From JANMMJ01 sp964543235 (GTDB lineage Bacteria; Pseudomonadota; Alphaproteobacteria; Rhizobiales; Aestuariivirgaceae), in contig CAZIXE010000027.1 in the NCBI GenBank assembly GCA_964543235.1, positions 1 through 50,051 of the forward strand: a stretch of DNA of 50,051 bases, given 5' to 3'. Below, one piece after another: positions 25,929 to 32,913 of this stretch (position 1 is its first letter; each line of letters begins with the position of its first letter). Position numbers and translations under genes: made by a program. The notes under the pieces were generated by a model. The model saw only the letters and a list, made by a program, of their open reading frames with translations. It ran no database searches and was not told where the DNA came from.

Positions 25929-25975
25929 GCAAAATACTCCTTGACACCGCGCGGTGGATCGGGTACAAGACGGCA
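25929..25975. repeat. 47-bp direct repeat, copy 1 (upstream of vapBC)
   Basis: Matches 26729-26775 at 45 of 47 positions; differences are at 25960 (C here, A there) and 25969 (G here, A there). The copies are exactly 800 bp apart and bracket the vapBC pair. Both are preceded by AT-rich sequence. The repeat contains a complete promoter, described separately. Confidence 0.95.
25941..25969 (+). promoter_or_regulatory. Sigma70-type promoter with palindromic operator, copy 1
   Basis: TTGACA (25941-25946), 17-bp spacer, TACAAG (25964-25969). The preceding 30 bases are AT-rich and could act as an UP element. A perfect 12-bp palindrome CACCGCGCGGTG (25945-25956) overlaps the -35 and spacer, a position suited to repression. 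It points at vapB, whose ATG is about 88 bp downstream of the -10. Confidence 0.72.
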
Positions 25976-26033
25976 TTCTCCGGAATTGGGTCTGCAGACA
26001 GAGCGGGCCGCCCGCGCGGCGGTTGAGCCCCCG

Positions 26034-26072
26034 TCACAACTGTGATACTGTGAAAACATGAAGAACATCACA
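26034..26072 (+). promoter_or_regulatory. TGTGA/TCACA operator repeats at vapB start
   Basis: TCACA-AC-TGTGA (26034-26045), a further TGTGA at 26049-26053 and TCACA at 26068-26072 surround the vapB ATG at 26058. This nest of inverted half-sites is typical of autoregulation by a ribbon-helix-helix antitoxin. Inferred, not tested. Confidence 0.5.
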
Positions 26073-26294
26073 GTTTCACTGGACGATGAGGCCTATCGCC
26101 AGGCCCGCATTGCCGCCGCCGAACGCAACACGTCGGTCTCGGCCCTGGTGCGGGAGTTCCTGGCGGGTCTGGGCCAGCGGGAATCGGCGGCCGAACGGCT
26201 GAAACGGAGGGAGCGGGAGCTGCGCGAGCAGATCGAGGCCTTCAGTGCCGGCGACCGGCTGGGCCGCGATGCCTTGCATGACCGGCGCGCCTGA
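26058..26294 (+). CDS. vapB: VapB-like ribbon-helix-helix antitoxin
   Basis: 78 aa. The N-terminus KNITVSLDDEAYRQARIAAAERNTS is a ribbon-helix-helix DNA-binding motif (beta strand TVSL, then helices), followed by SVSALVREFLAGL and a highly charged C-terminal region (RLKRRERELREQIEAF) likely to wrap the toxin. The toxin gene starts 2 bp after the stop. It neutralises VapC and probably represses its own promoter through the TGTGA repeats around its start. The unit sits between two copies of the 47-bp promoter repeat, directly upstream of the GTA-like operon. Confidence 0.85.
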   Translation: MKNITVSLDDEAYRQARIAAAERNTSVSALVREFLAGLGQRESAAERLKRRERELREQIEAFSAGDRLGRDALHDRRA

Positions 26295-26296
26295 GC

Positions 26297-26710
26297 GTGC
26301 GCTTCATCGACACCAATGTCCTCCTCTATTCGATCAGCCGCAACCCGGCCGAGGCGGGTAAGCGCGCCGTGGCGGTCGCCCTGCTCGAGCAGGATGACCT
26401 GGCACTGTCGGTCCAGGTGCTGCAGGAATTCTACGTGCAGGCCACCCGCGCCTCGCGCCCCGACCGCCTGCACCATGAGCTGGCGGCCGGCCTGATCGAA
26501 ACCTGGCTCCGCTTCCGCGTTCAGGAGATGACCGTAGCCATCATGCAGAGGGCTTTCACCATCAGCTCTGCCCACGGCTTCTCCTACTGGGATAGCGCCA
26601 TCATCGCCGCCGCCGAGTCCCTCGGCTGCCGCGAGCTGCTCACTGAAGACATGGGCGATGGCCGTCTTGTCGCGGGACTGCGGATCGTCAATCCGTTTCA
26701 CCGCGGATAA
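26297..26710 (+). CDS. vapC: VapC-like PIN-domain toxin
   Basis: 137 aa, starting at GTG 26297. The PIN-domain acidic site is complete: D5 in RFIDTN, E44 in VLQEFY, D99 in YWDS and D118 in TEDM, so the protein should be an active Mg-dependent ribonuclease that inhibits translation until bound by VapB. It is translationally coupled to vapB. The second 47-bp promoter repeat begins 19 bp after its stop. Whether transcription from the first promoter continues into the virion genes is not known; no terminator-like hairpin with a T-run is visible in between. Confidence 0.9.
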   Translation: MRFIDTNVLLYSISRNPAEAGKRAVAVALLEQDDLALSVQVLQEFYVQATRASRPDRLHHELAAGLIETWLRFRVQEMTVAIMQRAFTISSAHGFSYWDSAIIAAAESLGCRELLTEDMGDGRLVAGLRIVNPFHRG

Positions 26711-26728
26711 GATAACAATAATAGTGAA

Positions 26729-26775
26729 GCAAAATACTCCTTGACACCGCGCGGTGGATAGGGTACAAAACGGCA
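26729..26775. repeat. 47-bp direct repeat, copy 2 (upstream of GTA-like operon)
   Basis: Partner of 25929-25975, with two substitutions in 47 bp. It lies between vapC and the small terminase gene, so transcription of the virion genes can start inside it. Confidence 0.95.
26741..26769 (+). promoter_or_regulatory. GTA-like operon promoter with palindromic operator, copy 2
   Basis: TTGACA (26741-26746), 17-bp spacer, TACAAA (26764-26769), with the same palindrome CACCGCGCGGTG at 26745-26756 and AT-rich sequence upstream (26707-26733). The small terminase ATG is 28 bp past the -10, leaving a leader of about 20 nt with an AAAAGG ribosome-binding site. This is the only strong promoter-like sequence I see ahead of the virion genes. 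Confidence 0.75.
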
Positions 26776-26797
26776 ACATCCCGAAAAAGGCAATGAC

Positions 26798-27280
26798 ATG
26801 ACCGACGACGGAACCCCTCCGGCGGCCGCCCCCGATTGGGCCGCTGCCTACACTGACTTCCTCGGCAGGAGGCACACCTATGCCGAGATTTGCGCGCGCC
26901 ACGGCATCACCCGCCAGGACTTCGACGCCTATCGCAAGGCCCATGGCTGGAAGCGCCCGTCGGCGAAATCCGAATCGACCCGCGCCACCATCCGCAGGCT
27001 GAAGGATCTGCTCCACCGCCGCCTCGCCGAGCTCGAAGGCCAGCTCGCCGCCATCGGCAAGGATGTCTCGGCCGCCGAAAGCGAGCGCGAGATCAAGTCC
27101 ATGAACACCCTGGTGCGCACCCTGGAGAAGGTCCTCGAACTTGAACGCAAGCACAGATCCCCCCGCAGCCGCGGACTTCGCATCATCGACAATGCGCGCC
27201 GTGAAGCGCTTGCGCAGCGCATTGAAGCACTGGCTGAAAGCTGGGAAGACTCGGGCACTCGTCAAACGTCTGACAACTGA
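26798..27280 (+). CDS. GTA-like small terminase (RcGTA gp1-like)
   Basis: 160 aa. The N-terminal helix-turn-helix-like segment (RHTYAEICARHGITRQDFDAYRKAHGWKRP, about 28-57) would bind DNA. A long charged coiled-coil region follows (LKDLLHRRLAELEGQLAAIGK, about 68-115), as in small terminase oligomers. In phages this subunit selects DNA for packaging; in RcGTA its counterpart has lost sequence specificity, allowing random packaging. It is the first gene of the operon, 28 bp after the promoter, and overlaps the large terminase gene. Identification rests mainly on fold pattern and position. Confidence 0.72.
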   Translation: MTDDGTPPAAAPDWAAAYTDFLGRRHTYAEICARHGITRQDFDAYRKAHGWKRPSAKSESTRATIRRLKDLLHRRLAELEGQLAAIGKDVSAAESEREIKSMNTLVRTLEKVLELERKHRSPRSRGLRIIDNARREALAQRIEALAESWEDSGTRQTSDN

Positions 27281-28505
27281 TGAATTCCTCGATCTCGAAG
27301 GCGATTTCCAGACCCTGTCGCGCCCCGGCCAGGCGAGCCCGCTCGACGCCGCCTGGCGCATCTGGCTGGTGCTCGGTGGCCGCGGCGCCGGCAAGACCCG
27401 CTGCGGCGCCGAATGGGTGCGGCAGCGCGTCACCGGCGAACTGCCGCCGCAGGCCCGCCGCATCGCGCTGGTGGCCCCCACCTTCGACGAGGCGCGGCTG
27501 GTCATGATCGAGGGCGAATCGGGTCTCATGGCCGTGCACCGCGGCGAGTGGCGGCCGAAATACGAGCCGTCCAAGCGCCAGCTCACCTGGCCCAACGGCG
27601 CCGTGGCCCATGTCTTCTCCGCCGAGGAGCCGGACGGCTTGCGCGGGCCCCAGTTCGATGCCGCATGGGGCGACGAGATCGCCAAGTGGAAGGACCCGCA
27701 GGCCGCCTTCGACATGCTGTCGCTGGGCCTGCGGCTCGGCGAGCGCCCGCGTCTCGTGCTCACCACCACGCCGCGGCCGATCGCCCTGGTCAAGCGCCTC
27801 GTCGAGGATGCCGAGGTGCCGAAGCTCCGCATGCGGACGAAAGACAACCGGCAGTTCCTGGCCAAGTCGTTCCTGCGCGACATGACCGCCCGCTATGGTG
27901 GCACGCGGCTGGGCCGCCAGGAACTGGAGGGCGAACTGATCGGCGACGATCCCGATGCGCTCTGGCAGCGCGACGCAATCGAGGCCGCGCGGGTGCGGCA
28001 GGCGCCGCCGCTGCGGCGGATCGTCATTGCCGTCGATCCGCCCGCCGGCCGGAGCCGCGGCGGCAACGCCTGCGGCATCGTCTGTGCGGGGCTCGGCCTC
28101 GACGGCCGCGCCTATGTGCTGGACGATTTCTCGGTCAGGGGCCTGAGGCCCGCGCAATGGGCGGCCCGCGTCGTGGCGCTCTACCGCGCCCGCGCCGCCG
28201 ACCGGGTGATCGCCGAGGTGAACCAGGGCGGCGCCATGGTGGAGGCCGTGCTGCGCGAGATCGAGCCCACGCTCGCCTATCGCGCCGTCCATGCCTCGCG
28301 CGGCAAGCGGGCCCGCGCCGAACCGGTGGCGGCACTCTATGAACAGGGCCGGGTGAGCCATGCCGGGAGTTTTCCCGAGCTCGAGGACGAGATGTGTGCG
28401 GCGATCGTCGAGGGCAAGAGCCCCGACCGCCTCGATGCGCTGGTCTGGGCCCTGACCGATCTGATGCTCCGGCGCCGCGGCGAACCGCGGATCAGGGTGG
28501 TGTAG
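27192..28505 (+). CDS. Large terminase subunit (TerL, RcGTA gp2-like)
   Basis: 437 aa from the ATG at 27192, which overlaps the small terminase by 89 bp; a TTG at 27141 is an alternative. The ATPase domain has Walker A GGRGAGKT (62-69), followed by CGAEWVRQRV, a Walker B-like region FDAAWGDEIAKWKDP and motif III TTTPRP. The C-terminal RNase H-like nuclease domain begins IVIAVDPPAG near residue 280 and ends DRLDALVWALTDLML. It drives DNA into proheads and cuts it at headfuls. It is the best conserved virion gene here and could anchor a GTA phylogeny. A large palindromic repeat follows directly. Confidence 0.93.
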   Translation: MRAVKRLRSALKHWLKAGKTRALVKRLTTDEFLDLEGDFQTLSRPGQASPLDAAWRIWLVLGGRGAGKTRCGAEWVRQRVTGELPPQARRIALVAPTFDEARLVMIEGESGLMAVHRGEWRPKYEPSKRQLTWPNGAVAHVFSAEEPDGLRGPQFDAAWGDEIAKWKDPQAAFDMLSLGLRLGERPRLVLTTTPRPIALVKRLVEDAEVPKLRMRTKDNRQFLAKSFLRDMTARYGGTRLGRQELEGELIGDDPDALWQRDAIEAARVRQAPPLRRIVIAVDPPAGRSRGGNACGIVCAGLGLDGRAYVLDDFSVRGLRPAQWAARVVALYRARAADRVIAEVNQGGAMVEAVLREIEPTLAYRAVHASRGKRARAEPVAALYEQGRVSHAGSFPELEDEMCAAIVEGKSPDRLDALVWALTDLMLRRRGEPRIRVV

Positions 28506-28528
28506 GTCTTCATCCCAACCGTCGATTG

Positions 28529-28713
28529 CCCCCGCCTCCTCGGGCCGATCCCCCCACCCCCTCCGGCGCTTCGCGCCACCTCCCCCGTGAAGGGGGAGGA
28601 TGGACATCAATCCATCCCTCCCCCGCTTGCGCGGGGAGGGTGGCGCGCGCCAGCGCGCCGGGTGGGGGATCGGCCCGAGGGGGTGGGGGGATCGGCCGGA
28701 GGGGGCGGGAGGC
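28529..28713. repeat. REPIN-like inverted repeat between terL and DUF559 gene
   Basis: A long imperfect inverted repeat. The left arm runs from the C-rich CCTCCTCGGGCCGATC through CCGGCGCTTCGCGCC and a CTCCCCC/GGGGGAG stem; the centre near 28606-28612 is flanked by GGATGGA/TCCATCC; the right arm mirrors it with GCGCGCCAGCGCGCC and ATCGGCCCGAGG, then partly repeats. It fills the whole terL-DUF559 gap and breaks the otherwise compact virion operon. Same family as 2607-2716. Confidence 0.88.
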
Positions 28714-28740
28714 AACATCCAGACGGAGTAAACGGGATTG

Positions 28741-29085
28741 CTACTCGTGCTCCTGACGCCTGCTACAGGCCGCGAGGATACGCGCCACCACACCATCGGG
28801 ATCGTTGTCGATCTCGTGGTTCCAGAAACGCAGCACCGTGAAGCCGGCGCGGTGGAAATGCGCATCGCGGCGCATATCGCGGGGATCGCCTTCATGATGC
28901 GGGCCGTCGACCTCAATGATCAGACGGCGGCTGAGCTCGGCGAAGTCGACGATGCAGCGGCCGAGCGGCACCTGTTTGCGGAAATGGAAGCCCTTCCGGT
29001 TGAGCGGCTTGAGCCGCATCCACAGCCTGACTTCCGGCAGCGTCATTGACCGGCGGAGTTCCCTGGCGCGATCGCGAAGCTCCAT
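28741..29085 (-). CDS. DUF559 (Vsr-fold) endonuclease-like protein
   Basis: 114 aa, the full length of a free-standing DUF559 domain. After the helical start RARELRRSMTLPEVRLWMRL comes the core GFHFRKQVPLGRCIVDFAE with D47, then RLIIEVDGPHH with E58 and D60, the residues expected to bind metal in this very-short-patch-repair-like PD-(D/E)xK fold, then FTVLRFWNHEI. Probably a DNA endonuclease or nickase. It is encoded against the direction of the virion operon, between terL and portal, and its ATG abuts the half-palindrome at 29087. The function of DUF559 proteins is not established; a homing or repeat-mobilising role is my inference. Confidence 0.85.
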   Translation of the reverse strand: MELRDRARELRRSMTLPEVRLWMRLKPLNRKGFHFRKQVPLGRCIVDFAELSRRLIIEVDGPHHEGDPRDMRRDAHFHRAGFTVLRFWNHEIDNDPDGVVARILAACSRRQEHE

Positions 29086-29086
29086 A

Positions 29087-29141
29087 CCCCCACCCCCATC
29101 GCTGCGCGATGGACCCTCCCCGCGCCAGCGGGGGAGGGATG
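29087..29141. repeat. Single REP-like half element before portal
   Basis: One half of the palindromic family: CCCCACCCCCATCGC, the small palindrome ATCGCTGCGCGAT, then CCTCCCCGC...GCGGGGGAGG. No inverted partner is adjacent. Its G-rich end merges into the leader of the portal gene (ATG 29155) and may contribute to its ribosome-binding region. Confidence 0.82.
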
Positions 29142-29154
29142 AGAAGAGACCATC

Positions 29155-30297
29155 ATGCTCCTACGACTGAAACACTTCTTCGCCCCCGAGCGCAAGCGCT
29201 CGGGCGTGGCACCGGTGATCGCGCTGCACACGCAGGGCCGCCCGCAGTGGACGCCGCGCAACTTTGCCAGCCTCGCCCGGGAAGGCTATGCCGGCAATGC
29301 CATCGGCTATCGCGCCGCCCGCATGATCGCCGAGGCCGCCGCCAGCGTGCCGTGGCTCCTCTATGAGGGCCGCGCCGAGCGCGACAGCCATCCGCTGCTC
29401 GGCCTGCTGCGGCAACCCAGCCCGGCGCAGTCCGGCCGCCAGCTCCTGGAGAGCCTCTACGGCTTCCTGCAGGTCTCGGGCAACGCCTATCTCGAGCGGG
29501 TCGATCTCGACGGCAGCCCGCGCGAATTGCATGTGCTCCGCCCCGACCGGGTGAAGATCGTGCCGGGTGCCGACGGCTGGCCGGAGAGCTTCGAATACGC
29601 AGCCAACGGAACAAGTATCCGGCTGCCGGCGGCCGCCATCCTGCACCTCAAGCTCTTTCACCCGCTCAACGACCATTACGGGCTCTCGCCCCTGGAGCCT
29701 GCCGCCCGTTCGATCGACACCCACAATGCCGCCAATGCCTGGAACAAGGCCATGCTCGACAATGCCGCGAGACCCTCGGGCGCGCTGATCTTCCGCTCGC
29801 CCGACAGCGGCAACAATCTGACCACCGAGCAGTTCGACCGCCTCAAGGAGGAGCTCGAACGCTCCTACCAGGGCGCCCTCAATGCCGGCCGGCCCATGGT
29901 GCTGGAGGGCGGGCTCGACTGGAAGGAGATGGGCTATTCGCCCGAGGCCATGCAGTTCATCGAGGCCAAGAACCTGGCGGCCCGCGAGATTGCCCTTGCC
30001 TTCGGCGTGCCGCCGATGCTGCTCGGCATCCCCGGCGACAATACCTACGCCAATTATGCCGAGGCCAACCGCAGCTTCTGGCGCCAGACCGTGCTGCCGC
30101 TGGTGGCGAGGACCGCCGAGGCCCTGACCAACTTTCTCGGGCCCGCTTACGGCGAGGGACTGCGGCTCGGCTTCGACACCGACCAGATCGAGGCACTTTC
30201 CGCCGAGCGCGAGGCGCTGTGGCGGCGGATCGCCGCCGCCGATTATCTGACTACGGACGAAAAACGCGCCGCCGTCGGATATGGGAAAGCTGGATAG
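29155..30297 (+). CDS. Portal protein (HK97 family, RcGTA gp3-like)
   Basis: 380 aa, close to RcGTA gp3. Recognisable phage_portal segments: YAGNAIGYRAARMIAEAAASVPWLLYEG near residue 44-71, NAYLERVDLDGSPRELHVLRPDRV, AAILHLKLFHPLNDHYGLSPLEPA and the late IALAFGVPPMLLGIPGDNTYANYAEANRSFW. The portal forms the dodecameric ring at one capsid vertex through which terminase packages DNA and to which the neck attaches. It is preceded by a half-palindrome and followed by a full palindromic repeat rather than directly adjoining the protease gene. Confidence 0.93.
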   Translation: MLLRLKHFFAPERKRSGVAPVIALHTQGRPQWTPRNFASLAREGYAGNAIGYRAARMIAEAAASVPWLLYEGRAERDSHPLLGLLRQPSPAQSGRQLLESLYGFLQVSGNAYLERVDLDGSPRELHVLRPDRVKIVPGADGWPESFEYAANGTSIRLPAAAILHLKLFHPLNDHYGLSPLEPAARSIDTHNAANAWNKAMLDNAARPSGALIFRSPDSGNNLTTEQFDRLKEELERSYQGALNAGRPMVLEGGLDWKEMGYSPEAMQFIEAKNLAAREIALAFGVPPMLLGIPGDNTYANYAEANRSFWRQTVLPLVARTAEALTNFLGPAYGEGLRLGFDTDQIEALSAEREALWRRIAAADYLTTDEKRAAVGYGKAG

Positions 30298-30311
30298 GCT
30301 GAACCTTCGCG

Positions 30312-30423
30312 CACCCCCACCCGGCCGCTGCGCGGCCACCCTCCCCGCGCAAGCGGGGGAGGGATGACCATTATCCATCCTCCCCCGTCTCGGGGGAGGT
30401 GGCGCGCAGCGCCGGAGGGGGGT
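30312..30423. repeat. REPIN-like inverted repeat between portal and protease genes
   Basis: Left half CCCCCACCCGGCCGC, palindrome GGCCGCTGCGCGGCC, CCTCCCCGC/GCGGGGGAGG stem; centre near 30367-30373 with GGATGA/ATCC flanks; right half with CTCCCCCG/CGGGGGAG and GGCGCGCAGCGCCGGAGGG. It occupies most of the 148-bp junction; an in-frame GTG at its end (30422) is a possible but less likely protease start. Confidence 0.88.
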
Positions 30424-30445
30424 GTCAAGAGATCGGAAAAATCAC

Positions 30446-30967
30446 ATGCATCATTCTCCCCCGCACCTCCGGGGCACGCGGCCGCGCGCCGTCGTCTCCG
30501 AGACCGGCGTCTTCGTGGGCTATGCCTCGCTGTTCAACCGTCCTGACCGGCAGGGCGATGTGGTGCGCCCCGGCGCCTTCGCCGACAGCCTGAAGAAGCG
30601 CGGCGCGGGCGGCATCCGCATGCTGTTTCAGCACGATCCCGCCGAACCGGTGGGGGCCTGGCTCGACATTGCCGAAAACGCCACCGGCCTCATGGTGCGC
30701 GGCCGCCTCAACCTCGACGTCCAGAGGGGCCGCGAGCTTTCGGCCCTGCTCGACCAGCGCGGCCTCGACGGGCTGTCGATCGGCTTCCGGACCGTCTCGG
30801 CCAGCCGCGACCGCCTGACCGGCCTGCGCCATCTGCACCGGCTCGATCTCTGGGAGATCTCGCTGGTGACTTTTCCAATGCTCGACGGCGCCCGCGTGAG
30901 CCGCACCCGCACCGCCGCCGAAGCGCAATTTGCGGCCCTTTTCAAACCCGATCCCAACAAGGAGTGA
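30446..30967 (+). CDS. Prohead protease (HK97 family, RcGTA gp4-like)
   Basis: 173 aa from the ATG at 30446. The fold landmarks are VFVGYASLFNRPDRQGDVVRPGAF, then IRMLFQHDPAEPVGAW containing the catalytic His, and GLDGLSIGFRTVSA containing the catalytic Ser, as in phage_pept_S78. It cleaves scaffold or capsid N-termini during prohead maturation. The stop overlaps a GTG that could begin the capsid gene; the next ATG is 9 bp further. Upstream spacing has been enlarged by the palindromic repeat. No sign of truncation. Confidence 0.9.
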   Translation: MHHSPPHLRGTRPRAVVSETGVFVGYASLFNRPDRQGDVVRPGAFADSLKKRGAGGIRMLFQHDPAEPVGAWLDIAENATGLMVRGRLNLDVQRGRELSALLDQRGLDGLSIGFRTVSASRDRLTGLRHLHRLDLWEISLVTFPMLDGARVSRTRTAAEAQFAALFKPDPNKE

Positions 30968-30975
30968 AGACTGCC

Positions 30976-32184
30976 ATGGATATGACCACTGGCCTTGAGA
31001 CCAAAGTGGCGGGCGCCGACCCGCTCGACGACGTGCTGCGCGCCTTCGAGAGCTTCAAGGAAGCCAACGACCAGCGCCTCGCCGAGATCGAACGGCGCAT
31101 GAGCGCCGATGTCCTTCTCGAGGAGAAGGTCGAGCGCATCGGCAAGGCCCTCGATGAGCTGAACCTCAGGACCCGGCGCCCGCCGCTGGCCGCCGACGAG
31201 CGCGCCCCCGCCCACGAGCATCGCAAGGCCTTCGAGGCCTATGTGAGGAAGGGCGAGACCCACGGCCTCCATGAGATCGAGGCCAAGAGCATGTCGATCG
31301 CCTCCAACCCGGATGGCGGCTATCTCGTCCCCGCCGAAACCGAGACCGAGATCGGCCGGCTCCTCGCCAATATTTCCCCGATCCGCGCCATCGCCGATGT
31401 CCGCCAGGTCTCGGCCACCATCTACAAGAAGCCCTTCGCCGTGACCGGTGCGGCGACCGGCTGGGTCGGCGAGACGGCGGCCAGGCCCGAAACGACCTCG
31501 CCGACCCTCGCCGAGCTGCAGTTCCCCGCCATGGAACTCTACGCCATGCCGGCCGCCACCCAGGCGCTCCTCGACGATGCCGCCGTCAACCTCGACCAGT
31601 GGATCGCCCAGGAGGTGCAGACCGTCTTCGCCGAGCAGGAAAGCCAGGCCTTCGTGACCGGCAACGGCACCAACCGGCCGCGCGGCTTCACCGATTATCC
31701 CAAGGTGGCCGATGCCTCCTGGAGCTGGGGCAATCTCGGCTATCTGGCCACCGGCGTGGCGGGCGGCTTTGCCGCCTCGAACCCGTCCGACAAGCTGCTC
31801 GATCTCATCTATGCGCTGAAGGCCGGCTACCGCCAGAACGCCCACTGGGTGCTGAACCGCAAGACGCAAGGGGCGATCCGCAAGTTCAAGGACGCGCAGG
31901 GCCAGTATCTCTGGCAGCCGGCCGCCACCGCCGATGGCCGGGCGAGCCTCATGAACTTCCCGGTGGCCGAGAGCGAGCACATGCCCGACATCGCCACCGA
32001 CACCTATGCGCTGGCCTTCGGTGACTTCCGCCGCGGCTACCTGATCGTCGACCGGCTGGGGGTGCGCATCCTCCGCGATCCCTATTCCTCCAAGCCCTAT
32101 GTGCTGTTCTACACGACCAAGCGGGTCGGCGGCGGCGTGCAGAACTTCGAGGCGATCAAGCTCCTGAAGTTCGGCGTGTCGTAA
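30976..32184 (+). CDS. Major capsid protein (HK97 fold, RcGTA gp5-like)
   Basis: 402 aa from the ATG at 30976, with AAGGAG at 30958-30963 (an in-frame GTG at 30964 would add 4 residues). The first about 95 residues are a charged helical delta/scaffold domain (VLRAFESFKEANDQRLAEIER), removed by the protease in HK97-type phages. The capsid fold follows: SMSIASNPDGGYLVPAE, AAARPETTSPTLAELQFP-type segment, DDAAVNLDQWIAQEVQTVFAEQE, FVTGNGTNRPRGF and the C-terminal FYTTKRVGGGVQNFEAIKLLKFG. RcGTA gp5 is about 398 aa. It builds the icosahedral head. A palindromic repeat follows. Confidence 0.94.
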   Translation: MDMTTGLETKVAGADPLDDVLRAFESFKEANDQRLAEIERRMSADVLLEEKVERIGKALDELNLRTRRPPLAADERAPAHEHRKAFEAYVRKGETHGLHEIEAKSMSIASNPDGGYLVPAETETEIGRLLANISPIRAIADVRQVSATIYKKPFAVTGAATGWVGETAARPETTSPTLAELQFPAMELYAMPAATQALLDDAAVNLDQWIAQEVQTVFAEQESQAFVTGNGTNRPRGFTDYPKVADASWSWGNLGYLATGVAGGFAASNPSDKLLDLIYALKAGYRQNAHWVLNRKTQGAIRKFKDAQGQYLWQPAATADGRASLMNFPVAESEHMPDIATDTYALAFGDFRRGYLIVDRLGVRILRDPYSSKPYVLFYTTKRVGGGVQNFEAIKLLKFGVS

Positions 32185-32187
32185 GGC

Positions 32188-32331
32188 GGCACCCCCAGCA
32201 CCCCCAGCACCCCCACCCGCCTCGCTGCGCTCGGCACCCTCCCCGCACTTCGTGGGGGAGGGATGGATTTTACTCCATCCACCCCCGTTACGGGGGTGGT
32301 GGCGCGAGCGAAGCGAGCGGCGGAGGGGGCA
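32188..32331. repeat. REPIN-like inverted repeat between capsid and connector genes
   Basis: Begins with three tandem copies of an ACCCCCAGC-like 9-mer (about 32190-32216), then left half CCCCACCCGCCTCGC with palindrome-like CCTCGCTGCGCTCGG and CCTCCCCGC...GGGGGAGG; centre near 32268-32273 flanked by GGATGGA/TCCATCC; right half with CACCCCCG/CGGGGGTG and GGCGCGAGCGAAGCGAGCGG. It fills the gap between capsid stop (32184) and the gp6-like ATG (32344). Confidence 0.87.
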
Positions 32332-32343
32332 CCCGGATTCCCC

Positions 32344-32913
32344 ATGCCCCACATCCTCACCACCCCGCCCGCCGCCGAGCCGCTGACTCTCGCCGAGGCC
32401 AGGGCGCATCTGCGCATCGGCCACAACGACGAGGATGCGCTCGTCAGTACACTGATCACTGCCGCGCGCTGGCACGTCGAGGCGGCAACCGGGCTCAGGC
32501 TCATCACCCAGGCCTGGTCGGTCTTCGCCGACAACTGGCCGGCGGACCGCGTGCTGCAGCTGCCGCTGGCGCCGCTCATTGCCGTTACCGACCTCAAGGT
32601 CTATGGCGATGACGATGTCGCAGCGGCGATCGATCCGGCCCACTACATGGTGGACAGGGTCTCGCGCCCGGCCCGCCTGCTGCTGCGACCCGACCGTGTC
32701 TGGGCCAGGCCCGGCCGCCTTGCCAACGGCATCGAAGTGGCACTCACCTGCGGCTTCGGCCCCGAAGGCACCAGCGTCCCGCCGCCGCTGTGCGAGGCCA
32801 TGCTGAAGCTCCTGGCCCACTGGTTCGCCCATCGCGGTGACGATGAGGGAACCCGCCATGTACCGCCGGCCGTGGCGGCCCTGCTCGCCGCCTACCGGGG
32901 AGCCAGGCTGTGA
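32344..32913 (+). CDS. Head-tail connector (RcGTA gp6-like)
   Basis: 189 aa from the ATG at 32344; longer readings upstream would translate the palindromic repeat. The N-terminal EPLTLAEARAHLRIGHNDEDALVSTLITAARWHVEAATG is the hallmark of phage gp6/phiE125-gp8-like connector proteins, and the C-terminal CEAMLKLLAHWFAHR fits. It sits below the portal and links head to tail. Its stop overlaps the GTG start of the tail-terminator gene (GTGA), so no gp7-like stopper gene can lie between them. Confidence 0.87.
   Translation: MPHILTTPPAAEPLTLAEARAHLRIGHNDEDALVSTLITAARWHVEAATGLRLITQAWSVFADNWPADRVLQLPLAPLIAVTDLKVYGDDDVAAAIDPAHYMVDRVSRPARLLLRPDRVWARPGRLANGIEVALTCGFGPEGTSVPPPLCEAMLKLLAHWFAHRGDDEGTRHVPPAVAALLAAYRGARL

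Noticed and set aside
24243..25976. Long open frame on the minus strand (about 577 codons) with repeated Val/Ile/Ala patterns
   Set aside because: It mirrors the RTX nonapeptide repeats of the plus-strand protease. The apparent repeats are the complement of GGxGxD codons.
25929..26775. vapBC as an insertion sequence or composite mobile element with the 47-bp repeats as ends
   Set aside because: No transposase, terminal inverted repeat or target duplication is visible. The repeats look like promoters, so duplication of a promoter region is the simpler reading.
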